From the NCBI RefSeq assembly GCF_010183535.1, contig NC_071330.1, positions 5,189,717 to 5,253,716 of the forward strand: a stretch of 64,000 nucleotides of DNA, read 5' to 3'. This document shows positions 50,978 through 62,000 of this stretch, one piece after another. The notes under the pieces are model-generated. The model saw only the letters and a program-made list of their open reading frames with translations, ran no database searches and was not told the DNA's origin. A program made the translations under genes and the position numbers. Source of the stretch: Caenorhabditis remanei (taxonomy: Eukaryota > Nematoda > Chromadorea > Rhabditida > Rhabditidae). The first letter of the stretch is position 1, and the number at the start of each line of letters is the position of its first letter.

Positions 50978-51773
50978 CAGTACCGCTCAAAAGTATATTA
51001 AGTTTTGGTTTTGAAAAAGACCTCCTTTGAGAGTGTGGCATGGTTATACTGATTGTCCCAACAAGTAAATTTTTATTGAATTATATAGATCAAAAGTAGA
51101 TCTTCATTTTTATAGTCTTTCGGGCGTTTATTTGTTGAATTTTGTTGATCTTTGTTGATCTACTATTCACGCTGTTTCCTATCAGAACCAAAAAAAACAC
51201 CGGGAGAATCATGTTCTTGAATTCTGAGTATAGATCGGGTGCCGTTATAATACAGGTGCCTTCTGCATTTTTAATCATTTTCAGATGGATTTTACGGAGC
51301 TCTACTTGTGACGTTGTATGTTACTGCACGGTCCTTTTTTGGTTGCGTTGTAACATTCAAGAACTTTGTTTTAATTTGATTCATTTTGGATCGCAACGCA
51401 GCTAAACTATAGCGACAGTACCATGCAGTAACATACAAGATCACAAGTAGAGCTTCATTTTTGTAGTTGACAACTTTTCTGTACGGACGCTCCCTAGCAA
51501 GTTACATATCGACAAAGTAATTTCCCCCTCAAATCGTCCTATTTCAGTGCAAAATAGAGTGATTTTTGTGCGGTCGCCCTAAAATCATCATAACTCTCTA
51601 GGGAGTGACCGTACAAAAAAGTTGTCAACTACAAAAATGAAGTTCTACTCCTGGTCTGTTTGATACCATAAAAATTTATTTTGTGGGGCAATTAGTATTA
51701 CCATGACACACTCTCAAAGTTGGGCATTTTCAACTGAAAAAGTCCAAATATGATATATTTTCGGCCGGTACTG
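50978..51773. mobile_element. CAGTACCG-family element, copy 5, with nested insert
   Basis: CAGTACCGCTCAAAAGTATA at 50978 and TTTTCGGCCGGTACTG ending at 51773, both next to TA. The left end resembles copy 2 and the right end copy 1. An insert of about 330 bp in the left arm contains a GTATGTTACTGCACGG / CCATGCAGTAACATAC inverted pair (51317-51435). Confidence 0.65.
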
Positions 51774-52172
51774 TAAAATGCTGACAATTTCTTTCTCATG
51801 ACACTATGACCTTTCAGACACCCTATTTCTTAACTTTCCTTCATAACCTCCTTAGCTAACACTGTCTACATTCTCTCCACTAGTCACATGTGGTGTCCTT
51901 CTCCGAATACACCACAGTTGGGGTCACATTATTCGCTTCTTTCCCGCAGAGCCAATAGATAAGAGACGCAGAGAACTCCACGTGTGGTTGAATGTGTCTG
52001 TCGTCTCTCCCTTCTACACACTCTCTCACCCTCTCTCTCTTCTCCAGTTGTTTATCGATTCACCCCCTCTCTTTCTTCTCGCTTTCCGTTCGCTCTCGCG
52101 ACGACATTCGTTCTCATTTTCAGCTAGCAAGCCAAACTAGTCTCATTCTCTGAAATTTCCCTGAATTTCAGA
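51774..52172 (+). promoter_or_regulatory. Likely promoter region of BTB gene
   Basis: CT-rich sequence (CTCTCTCACCCTCTCTCTCT at 52020-52040; CCCCCTCTCTTTCTTCTCGC at 52063-52083) and an ACGCAGAGAACTCCACGTGTG block precede the ATG. An AATTTCAG acceptor ends at 52170-52171, one or two bases before the ATG at 52173, suggesting splice-leader addition. Similar CT-rich DNA occurs at 30890-31110. Confidence 0.4.
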
Positions 52173-55100
52173 ATGCCACCGAACCGCCCGTCTGCTGAAG
52201 AGTATCCGGTGGATATTGTGGATTTACAGGATGATTTTCAGCCGATGAAAACGTTGGAAATGGTTCTGGACGAAGAGAATCATATGCATCGGTATTGGAT
52301 CTATTTGAAGTGTATGAAGTGGTGAGTTTTCGATTGTTTTGGAACGTTTTTGACGCGTTTCTTGCTAAATAGAGAAACAAAAAAGCTAGAATTTGAACAA
52401 AAATTGAGAAATTCTTCCAAAACTTGTTTACATAAAACTCGGACAATGAAAAATCCGAATCCTTTAAAATTTTAATTTCTCATGTAGATCGAACTATCAG
52501 CTTCATTCTTGTAGTTGACAATTTTTTGATAGCTTTTCTAGATTCTGAGATATGCAGCTTTAAATATAGGCATCTGAAAATGGAGGAAATTTAAGCGATT
52601 GTCTTTAAAGACGCGTATCTTAAAAACTAAACAAATTATCAAGAAATTAGTAACAACAAAAATGAAGCATTTGAAAAGTTCTTTATTTTTGTAGTTGACA
52701 GTGTTTTGATAGCTTTTTTACATTTTGAGATATGGACCTTTTAATATGAGCATCTGAAATAAAAAAGAAGGGAGGGATGTGGAGAAGCTACCGTCTTTAA
52801 AAGCGCGTATCCAGAAAACAAAGAGAACTGCTGAAAAATTGTGTACTAACAAATTAAAGCCCATAAAAAGTTGTATATTTTCTTAGTTGACAGTGTTTTG
52901 ACAACTATTTCAGGTTTTGAAAAACGCATCTTTGAATATACACATCTGAAATGGAAGTGAAGCGGAGTATGTGGAAAGCTATCGTATTTAAAGGCTCGCA
53001 TCTCATAAACTAAACAAATTGTCAAATATTGTCGAATACTAAATTAAAGCTCTTAAAAAATTCTTTAATTTTTTAGTTGACAGTAATTTGATAGCTTTTC
53101 TGGATTCTGAGATATGCGCCTTTAAATGTGAGCTGAAATGGGAGAGGCTTCAAGCTATTGTCCTAAAGGCGCGTATCTAGAAAACAAAACAAATTGCTAA
53201 AAATTGTAAACCAACAGATGAAAGTCCTCAAAAACTTCTGTATTTTTGTAGTTGACAACTGTTTAGTAGCTATTTCAGGTTTTGAGATAGGCGCCCTCGA
53301 ATTACCAAAACACTAAAAAAGCTACAATCTAGATTCCAGCTCTCTTTCTCTGATCACAAGTAAACAATCATAATTTCTTTTAGGCAAATCGAGTTGCGTG
53401 CCAACTCACTCGAGTGCTTCGCCGCCTACTTCAAAGCGCCCGCCACGTGGTCAGCTGAAATCGAATTCGAGCTCCGAACCCACATCACGAACTCAGTGAG
53501 ATCCGAGAAGTTTGTCGCTCGTTTCACTGGAAACAATCATATTTATTTCCGTGCTCTGAAACTCCAGGAGCATATTTCAAGAGAGAATATCAAGGCGTTG
53601 AAAGTGGAGTTGGTGATGAATCTGGTGCGAGTTCACAACTTTGGAATGGTCTATGAATATTTCGATATGATGCCAGATGGAGAGAGCACTCTTTTGAAAG
53701 TGGAAGATAGACTGATTCGAGTGAATAAGAGATATCTGTCGATGATGTCTCCATTCTTCAAAGCTCTCTTCTATGGAGAACTCGGTCAAGATCTCGAGAT
53801 TCATGAATTGAAGGAGAAGTTCAGAGAGATGATTTGCTTCATTCGATGTCTTTATCCACATCGACAACCTGTGACGAGTGAGTTCCTTTTTTCCTTTTTT
53901 ATGTGACATTCATTTTTGTCAAGGCCCGGCTTCAATAGAAAACCTTTTTTTCGAAGTTTTTTTTGACAGATTTTAAGTTTTCATCAAAATTGTGAACATT
54001 ATTGATGATTCTTCAGAAGTTCTTCTAATTCAGAAACATAGTCGTAATTTGACTTTTTTGGGAAAAAATTGAATTTCGGCACCAATATTCGGGCCATTTT
54101 CAAACGATTTTTTTGTAATGATAAATAATAGTTGACTATCGATAAAAGTTTTAAAGAAAATCGGTGGAAAATCGAAAAAGGAAAATACATACTTTTCAAT
54201 CGGGCCTCCTCGTAACTCGCTTAAATCGCAATATTATGATCTGAAAAATATACCAAAATGTAGATCTCAGCGAGTTCTACGTCTATGACCTATTACGAGC
54301 CGGATGGCAAATGGTTATTGTGCCGCGGGCTGTGCTAGAATGATTTTGTTAACCATTTTTGAGTTTTTTTCCATGGCATGTTAACGAGGAGCCATCCGAC
54401 CCGTAGAATTAGACGAGATCTACATTTTGGTATAATTTTCAGCTCATAATATTGAGTTTTCAGCGAGTTGCGTGCCGGCCCGGTTTGCAAGTATGATAAA
54501 ACATAATTCGAATTTTTCCCCTAAAATATTACGGTAGCACTCGTTTCCCGCTGTGTCGAATGACGCCGTTTTCGTGGAGATGACCGAGTTGACGGATCAT
54601 AGGCCAGAACTACTGTGACAGAAAAAACCTGAACTAAAAATTGATTTTAAAAAGTAAAATTTGCAGAAAAATCGTTGGATTTCCTTCTCCAAATGGCGGA
54701 TCGTTATCAGTGTCAACCGATGGTCGATGCATGTGAGATGTTCATGTGTGCCCATTATCATGAGTATCAAAAGAAGACGGAGAAATGCTTCTCGTATGTC
54801 GAAAAGTTCAAGATGCAGAGACTTTTGGTGAGTTGGAGGACATCTGGATGTACAGAGAGCGTCTGTTCAACAGAATAGAGTGGTTTGCTCGATTGAGTTG
54901 AATTCTACATTTTTGTGTAGATCATATAGAGATAAACGTCCAGGTTCTTAGAGAGCGGAGGGCGCAGAGAACCGAGAGCGACTCACTTCTCTGCGCCCTC
55001 TCAACCTCTCCCTGAATCTAGCAACCTGCCTTTAAGGGTGTATATTTCAAAATCTAGAAGAGTTATCAAAATACACTCAACTATGAAAATGAAGAACTTT

Positions 55101-55746
55101 TTAATGGCTTTAATTTGATAGTTAAAAATTTCTTGGCAATTTGTTTCGCTTTCTAGATACACGTCATTAAAGACAGTGGCTTTTCCACATCCTTCCCTCC
55201 TTCTCCATTTTAAATGCTTATATTTAAAGATGCATATTTCGAAACCTAGAAGAGTTCTTAAAAAGTTGTCAACTACAAAAATACAGGAAATTTCTAGGGC
55301 TTGTCTTCAATAGTTAACAACTTTTTGAAAACTATTCGCGTTTTTGAGATTCGCGCTCTCAGAAGAGGCGCTTACTCCCCATTAATAGGTGACGCTTATC
55401 TCAAAAACATTATTTAATTTTGCAGCGCATCATCGTGGAATACGTGGCCGTCACCCAAACAACACAACAATTCCGTGCACAAACGTACTGGCGTGATCTC
55501 TCCGAGAAGACTCAACTCGCCGTGCTTGAATTCATGGCAAAAAATGCGACTCGTCGTGGCAAAGAGTTGGAACGTCGTCGTGGAGTGAATGCTCATCGTG
55601 CGAATATCGATCCGATCGATGATCAGGGACCACCGAATGGACGACTTATCGGGATTGCTGACCCGGTTCGGAATGCTGATCCACGACCACCACCACCTAG
55701 ATACATCAGACAGTGGGGAGCAGTTAGACATGTAGTTTATGAGTAA
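52173..55746 (+). CDS. BTB/POZ-domain protein
   Basis: Exons 52173-52321, 53384-53877, 54667-54827, 55426-55746; 374 aa. Residues about 40-140 (WQIELRANSLECFAAYFKAP ... NHIYFRALKLQEHISRENI) have the spacing of a diverged MATH-like beta domain. Residues about 145-255 form a BTB fold: GESTLLKVEDRLIRVNKRYL, SMMSPFFKALFYG, then the alpha-helical ICFIRCLYPHRQPV and SLDFLLQMADRYQCQPMVDA. The C-terminal region is helical, then Arg/Pro-rich (NADPRPPPPRYIRQWG). BTB proteins of this type are commonly CUL-3 adaptors, which is inference here. Intron 1 is built of tandem repeats and intron 2 carries a palindrome. No operon partner. Confidence 0.8.
52480..53310. repeat. Tandem palindromic modules in BTB intron 1
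   Basis: About five diverged modules of roughly 170 bp. Each contains TTGTAGTTGACA--TTTTGATAGC, TTT--GATTTTGAGATATGCGCC, TTTAAATAT, then inverse-type TTTAAAGGCGCGTATCTAGAAAAC, CAAATTGTCAAA and CAACAAAATGAAG. The array makes up most of the 1062-bp intron. Related modules lie at 55020-55370 (intron 3) and inside 21035-21985. Confidence 0.6.
54195..54500. repeat. CATACTTG-family palindrome, copy 2 (BTB intron 2)
   Basis: ATACCAAAATGTAGATCTCA / GAGATCTACATTTTGGTAT arms, GAGCCGGATGG / CCATCCGACCC, a CGGGCC left end and GGCCCGGTTTGCAAGTATG right end. Same layout as 12838-13203 and 59876-60188. Confidence 0.65.
54900..55400. repeat. Repeat modules in BTB intron 3
   Basis: GGCGCAGAGAACCGAGAGCG / CACTTCTCTGCGCCCTCTC hairpin at 54959-55005, then two TTTAAAG--GATATTTC-AAA-CTAGAAGAGTT modules at 55030 and 55225. 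The order (hairpin, then TTTAAAGG module) is the same as in the gsto-1 intron 2 element. Confidence 0.6.
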
Positions 55747-56550
55747 TGCAAGTGCGCTCTTTCGGGAAAAGTGCGATAGAGCGCGTTTGCATTTCTTCCC
55801 GCTTCTTCCCAGCTCAACGCCAATTTTAAAATAAAACTTATTTCATATTACCCTCCCATGACTCTCTCTCTCTTCTTTCCATGTTCCTTGTCAATGTCTT
55901 ACCAAAAATCTCGAAGTTTTTTCTCTTTCTTCTTCCGCAGCCAAAAATTCCATTTCATTTATATATCATATAGTGATCTTTTTTCTTTAACTTTTTATAA
56001 ATATCTATGTGTTGTTGTAAGTTTTTATTATTGAGTGTTAAATAAAGCTTTATTTTAAAAGACGGAATTTCAGACTGAATAATTTCCAGAGACTGACGGA
56101 AAACAGGAGGGTTCATTCATATAGAAACATTTAAACACTTGCAGGGGAAATTGCAGAAATAAACTTTACTTTATTCGAAAAAGTCTTGTTTTTCGAAAAA
56201 AATTTTTAATTCTGGATGAAATAAATTGAAATAACCAAAAAATGGTATTATAGGATGTCCCAGAGTTCTTGAAATATAAAATTATATGCAGAAGAGCGCA
56301 CATTCTTTGTGATTACTCGCTTTGGTAAGCTGCGAGATATTTGCTCTGTCTGTACCTACCAGTGTCCGGAATTCAGGACTTTCAGATGCCCCATTCCTAT
56401 AACAATATTTTGGTAGCTTTCCGAAATCCCCTGTCTGTGTGCTTGTCTGTCCTGATGTCCGTATCCCTTCATATCCAATCAACAATTGTCAAGAGATAAC
56501 CAACATTCATTTCCAACACAAACAATATAAAACTCCTCCATAATTCTCCA
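55747..56550. other. BTB 3' flank and intergenic region
   Basis: AATAAAGCTTTATTTT at 56041-56056 is a good poly(A) signal region for the BTB gene. GATAGAGCGCGTTTGC at 55774-55789 is a lone GAGCGC motif. Short minisatellite phrases occur at 56340-56465. No other gene is seen. Confidence 0.45.
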
Positions 56551-58839
56551 TCACGGACCCAGCGGCTCCCTGGATCCAGTCCCTTTCGTTCGTGTCGTTT
56601 CCTCTATTGTCCGTGCCATTGAAGACTCCAGAGTATTGGTTTTGTTTTCAACTTGGGGAACCCGAACAAGGTGGGGGACTTTCCTTGAGTTATCCCCTCC
56701 TGGAAAATGGAAATATAGATATTGGGGTGGCTGTCCGCAGATAGACAGATAGACAGATCGACAGACAGACAAAGATCTCGTCATGAAATGGTTACAAGAT
56801 ATTGTACAGGACATCTTTAAGACTATGTCTGTCTGTTTGTGCATCCGAATGTCCGATGTCTACCATAGTTGTAGGGCAGAGCTGTGCGGAAGTAACATTT
56901 TGAAAAAGGAAGAAGGAAGTGAAAAAAGCCCGGAAGAAGGAAGAAGGAAGTTGGGTCCGAACCCGGAATTCGGAAGTTAATTTTGAAAATGACAAATTTG
57001 AGGAAATTTTTTTCTAGTCATCTCTGAAAACGAATTTTGGCGTTGTTTTGCATACAAAATTTCATTAAAAACCACCAAAATTCCGCTGAAATTCCGTCGA
57101 AAATTACAAAATTTTTGTGAAACAATTTCAACGGAAGAAGGAAGAAGGAAGTCGAAGGAAGGAATTCCGCACAGCTCTGTTGTACGGAATGAAATTTATC
57201 GATTTCCGGAATCCGGAATCTGGAACCGGAATGACGAAAACTCGGAATTTAGGAATTTCGGAATATCGAATAATTTGCTAAATTAATTAGCAAGACCAAG
57301 TCATTTTTTCGAGTGTTTTTCATTATAAATAAAGATACTTTTAAAGATCAAATTTGAAAATGAAGTACTTTAATCGTCTTTTAAACTCAAAAACAATTGA
57401 AAACTTTTAACTTCCGGATTCCGGAAATCGGAAACTCAAAAATCCGGAAACCGAATGATTTAAAAAAAACCCGGAATTTCGGAATCAAGATTCCGGAAAA
57501 CTATGATGTCCACTCACGTTGTGTATTCGACTTCTTCTTATTCACTTCCAGTGTCGACGGTCTTTGCGTTGGTTTACTACTCGGTTTCTTCACAATCACC
57601 CTCTGCTGAGTCTTATCATCCTCTATCGTCGCTGCTCCATCCTGTGTCCGTTCGGGTCGGAGCATAGATGATATCGTCCGTTGGAGCTTCCTTGATTGAT
57701 CCGGTGTCGTGTTTTGTTTGAATAGTGATAGCTTCTCAGCACTCACACCACGTGTTAGCTGGTCCAGGGCTGGAAAAAAAGATTTTTGGATATCCCAAAG
57801 AAAACAAAAAAATTGGGAAGGGAGGGGGGATTGAACCAGGGTCGATAGAATGGTAGTCTGCTTTGTTACCAGGTGAACCAAATAGGCAAGCCGGCGGCGC
57901 GGTGAAGAAGGCAGATATAAAGGTTTCTCTAGACGGCAGCTCCCCATGGCGCAACCGGTTACAACTCGGACCCTAAAACCAAGGTACCAGAGTTCAATTC
58001 CCAATACCTCCCTTTTTTAAAAACATTTTTTGTTTCCCTTTCCAACGCACCTTCCATTCTCTCCTTTGTCTTTTTCCGTTTAGTTTTCGGTTTCTCTGGT
58101 TCCTTATGTCGTTTCAGTCTGGCAAGATCCTCAATAGGTGCCGCGTCGTCGTCCTCAATCGGTTCCATAATATCTTGCTTCAAATCCGTATCCGTTGGTA
58201 TGGGTACACCTCTCTCGACAATCAGACACCCATAGTTCATCGTCTTATCAGTGTGCATTTGAGATGCTTCTCTCAAATAGTTCACTTCTCCGTCTCGTGC
58301 CATCATCAACGTCTTCTGATCCTCTTCTGTCAACTGATATTTTCTCTCTTGACACATTTGACGACGACTCAGAAAACTGATTTCACGGATTGAGAGACGA
58401 GTTGCCGGGCGGACGGGTTCACCGGTTAGTCGAGACTTTTTCGAGTCCTGTAACAGTTTTTGTGCATTTTGTGCAATGGAGCGCATTTTGGAAATCTAGA
58501 AACGAAGAAAATGGTTTGCAAAAAAAGCAAAAAAGATTTGTGACCATTGGGAATCGAACCAGGAACCCTCAGATTCCTGGCCCACACTGTTAACCACTAC
58601 ACCACGGCGCACAGAAGTTCGCCGCACCATCGAAGTCATATAAAAAAGTGCGCTCTCACCGAAGTCAACTTGTGCATAATGGCGTTTTTTGGTGGTTCGG
58701 CCGTCGGATACAACCAGAAATAAGTGATAAGGAAGAAGCAGAAGTGTGTGCCAATCATATAAAATAGTAACAATGAATAATCCTCTTTATTTTCATCGAC
58801 GACTTCTTCTTCTTCTGAAGTCGACCATGCTCTTGACAT
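56551..58839 (-). CDS. Uncharacterised single-pass membrane protein
   Basis: Exons in coding order: 58839-58660, 58495-58051, 57769-57518, 56699-56551; 341 aa, phase-consistent at every junction. Residues 1-20 are acidic (STSEEEEVVDENKED), followed by one hydrophobic segment (LLLFYMIGTHFCFFLITYFW, about residues 22-42). The remaining 300 residues are hydrophilic: QNAQKLLQDSKKSRLTGEP, SRRQMCQERKYQLTEEDQ, a basic PKTKRKKTKERME nuclear-localisation-like stretch, and a Ser/Thr/Lys-rich tail. I recognise no family. The gene starts 240 bp after the mcm-5 stop on the same strand, so it is probably the downstream member of that operon. Introns 1 and 2 carry tRNA-like modules; intron 3 carries a palindrome. 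Confidence 0.7.
56872..57185. repeat. Palindromic element CAGAGCTGTGCGGAAG...CCGCACAGCTCTG
   Basis: GGCAGAGCTGTGCGGAAG (56876) is mirrored by TTCCGCACAGCTCTGTTG (57165-57182). The interior has GGAAGAAGGAAG runs at both sides (56905-56955 and 57130-57160). It is followed by CCGGAA-rich degenerate repeats at 57190-57500. It lies in intron 3 of the membrane protein gene and is related to the AGAGTTGCATGG elements. Confidence 0.6.
57815..57892 (-). other. tRNA-like module h
   Basis: Minus strand: GCCTATTTGGTTCACCTGGT (box A) and GACCCTGGTTCAATCCCCC (box B), then CCCAATTTTTTTG terminator. It lies in intron 2 of the membrane protein gene, sense to it, and shares the intervening ATATAAAGG at 57915-57923 with module i. 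Confidence 0.5.
57932..58010 (+). other. tRNA-like module i
   Basis: Plus strand: CCCATGGCGCAACCGGTTAC (box A), then CAGAGTTCAATTCCCAATAC (box B) and CCCTTTTTTAAAAA terminator. GATATAAAGG lies about 15-25 nt upstream. It is the only module found on the plus strand, and diverges from module h. Confidence 0.5.
58541..58614 (-). other. tRNA-like module j
   Basis: Minus strand: GCGCCGTGGTGTAGTGGTTA (box A identical to many bona fide tRNAs), GGGTTCCTGGTTCGATTCCC (box B), then AAATCTTTTTTGC. Upstream CTTTTTTATATGAC at 58637-58650. The acceptor ends (GTGCGCC and AATGGTC) do not pair. It lies in intron 1 of the membrane protein gene. Confidence 0.55.
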
Positions 58840-59078
58840 TTTATTTTGATAGAAAATGAATTTCGAGCATCGCGAATTCGACTATTTTGATATTTTTTCG
58901 CAGCGCTGAAAATTATTTGAGGGGTCAATTGGAGAATAGGGACACGCTGAAAAGGGTTCATTTGACAACAATATTTGCAATTCAATTCAAGTTTAAAATT
59001 TCAATCAAAATTAGAAAAAGTGAGGAATAATAAATGAGAGATCCGAGTAAAAAGAGGGGTTAGAGAGAATCGGGAGAA

Positions 59079-62000
59079 TTATCGCACACGATAGAGCATT
59101 TTTCTCTGCATTTTCTGCTGAAGATCACCACGACGAACGAGATTATCGATAACTTTCTTGACGAGTGACTCCTTATAATGTTGTCGAGAAACAAAGTCCT
59201 GAACGATCAAGTGCTCGGAGACGTGTGTTCCGATGGCGAATCTCTTCTTCATTTGCACCTCGATACGATTCAGTGCCTCTTGATCGGCGTTCGATGTGAA
59301 TCCTTCGACTCCTGCCAGATTTCCAGTGGCGGCCGCTTCGATTGTGGAGACGCGGAACAAACGGAGAGCCTCCTCGACGTGTTTGTCGGTGGCAAACTGT
59401 TGAAGTTCCATCTTGGCGAGACTTTCAGCGATACGAACGATGGCTTCGAGTTGACGGACAGTGATGGGGATGGCTGAGTGGTGAGCCTTCTTTCCGGATT
59501 CTGAAATTCAAGGAGTTTAGGTGCTTTGACTATATATAAACTCACTAAAAGCATCTGCATTAACCACTGGATTTCTCATTTTCACATAATGATTAACCAA
59601 CTTCTCGGAGGCTTGTGGCGTCAGGCGTGGTCCACAATTCAAACGAGCGTAGGTCACAAACTTCTTGAGGAATTCGATGGTCAAGTAACCATCAGTATCG
59701 AACATTGTCATTGCACCATCTGAATCCACTGCCGGTGCTTTTGGTACTCCTGCATTGTCACGTTCTTTGGCGGCGGACGCGTTGACGTGCACTTCGATGA
59801 CGTGCTTGGCGAGGGTCTGGAATAAAAGAGTTATGGGATTGAAGTGGTTTATTAGAAGGGAAAATTACTGCAGTTCATTATTGCAAACCGGGGCGTAACT
59901 CTCTTCAAACTCAACATTCTGAGCTGAAAAGTATACCAAAATGTAGATCTCAGCGAGTTCTACATCTGTGATCTACTCCGGCCCGGATGGCGGATCGGTA
60001 GTGTGTCGCGGACCGGGAAAAATGGTCAAAAACGGCAAAATGGCAAAAAAAACATTCACGGCACATTAACGACCATTATGGAGTAGGTCACAGACAGAGA
60101 ACTCGCCGTGAGCTACATTTTGGTATATTTTTCAGCTCATAATATTGAGTTTGAAGAGAGTTACGGGCGGCCCGGTTTGAAAGTATGATTTTCAGCACTC
60201 CTACTAACCGAATCTCTGTTAACATCATGAGTATCCTTGACAATATAGATCATATCGAAACGTGACAGAATCGTCGGCATGAAATCAATATTATCATCTC
60301 CTCTCGACTCATCCCATCGTCCGTAAACCGAGTTAGCCGCCGCGAGCACCGAGCAACGAGAGTTCAATGTAGTAGTGATTCCAGCCTTAGCAATAGAGAT
60401 AGTCTGTTGTTCCATAGCCTCGTGAATCGCCACTCGATCATCTTCTCTCATTTTATCAAACTCATCAATACAAACGACTCCTCCATCAGCCAACACCATA
60501 GCTCCACCCTCCATAATGAACGAACGGGATTGTGGATCACGAATGACGGATGCAGTGAGACCAGCAGCTGATGATCCCTTTCCAGAAGTGTACACTCCAA
60601 TCGGTGCAACTTGTTCTACGAATTTCAGCAACTGAGACTTTGCAGTTCCTGGATCTCCGAGAAGGAGAACGTTGATATCTCCACGTCGGGTGATTCCATC
60701 TGGAAGTTTCTTTCTAGATCCACCGAACAGAAGACAGGCAATCGATTTCTTGATATCAGCAGAACCGTAGATTGAGGGGGCGATAGATTTGGCGATGAGT
60801 TCGAATGCATCTTTTCTCTGTGCCAATGTCTTGAACATTCTCTCTTCTTCCGGTGTGAAAATGGTGAAATTAGTTCTTCCGGGGCCGGAAGTCTCCACTT
60901 GGATACCCAATACTCTTAAATACGGCGATCGAATTCCTTGAAGTGTCTTGTCTCCTCCTTTTCGTTGTACCAATTTCTTAATCGAATAGACACCGACAAT
61001 AGTGACACGATTACCCGGAACCACTTTGTCTGTCAAATATCTCTCGGCGAAGAGTTGGAGATGACGTGGCATCTCTCCGTGTGGCACGTCTTCTGGATTC
61101 TCCTGGAGCTTCAGAGTCTGATAGTCGACACATTCACACTTATCGGGAAGCATAACGTATGGGTCGATTGGGCAACGTTGCATTTGTCCTTGTTGTGGGC
61201 TGAAAAATCGAAAAATTATAGTTTTAGGTGGAATTTTTTCACTTACGCAGCACAAGTTCTTGGCAGGGAGAATCCCTCCAATCCTGGCTTGATGACAACA
61301 TCTGGAATGGTGTGCTTACATTGACGACATTGGAGTGTCACTTTGGTGGCTTTGGAGCGAACCTGAAGATAGGCTTTTGAAAGGGGAAATTTTAGAAATG
61401 AGCGCTCGTTCGGAACTGAAAAATTGGTTTGTGCCTGTTTCCAAACGTCCAGATGTCCAAGCACATTTCTAGTAAACTTCAAGATCGGAACAGACTGGCG
61501 AGCCTTTGACGCGTTCCTTGATTTTAACTGTTACACAAAATGTGGAGATTCGAGCACACAGACAGACACTTAAGCACTTGAAAAGTGGATACTGGCTGGC
61601 GTACCTTTAGCGCATTTCGCAAAACTCCAAGATCGTGAAATTCTGACAACAGGACACAGACACATAGACAGACATGCAGTAGTCTGGGGCGCCTGTGACG
61701 CGTTTTTGTCATTTCGGGCTTTTCGGATCTGGACACAAAAACACACTGACAGACGAAGAATTACATTTTTTTCAAGGCTGGCGCGCCTGCAACGCGTTTT
61801 CACCCAGCAAGAATGGACAACCGGACACACAGACATACTTTAAGACGTGTGTCTTGTCTGGCGTGCCTTCGGCGCATTTTGAGAAGTGTTGCATTCAGGA
61901 AAAAATCGTTCAATGTGTTCAAGAGATCGCGTGTTTTAACGATCTTTTCACAAAAAGAAAATACAAAAGTAAAAACGCTTCAAAGGCACGCCAGACAGAC

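Noticed and set aside
51090..51405. Small frames on both strands
   Set aside because: They lie inside the nested insert of a CAGTACCG element; no domain or splice support.
58541..58614. Functional tRNA gene
   Set aside because: Box A and box B are excellent but the acceptor ends do not pair, so I list it as tRNA-like only.
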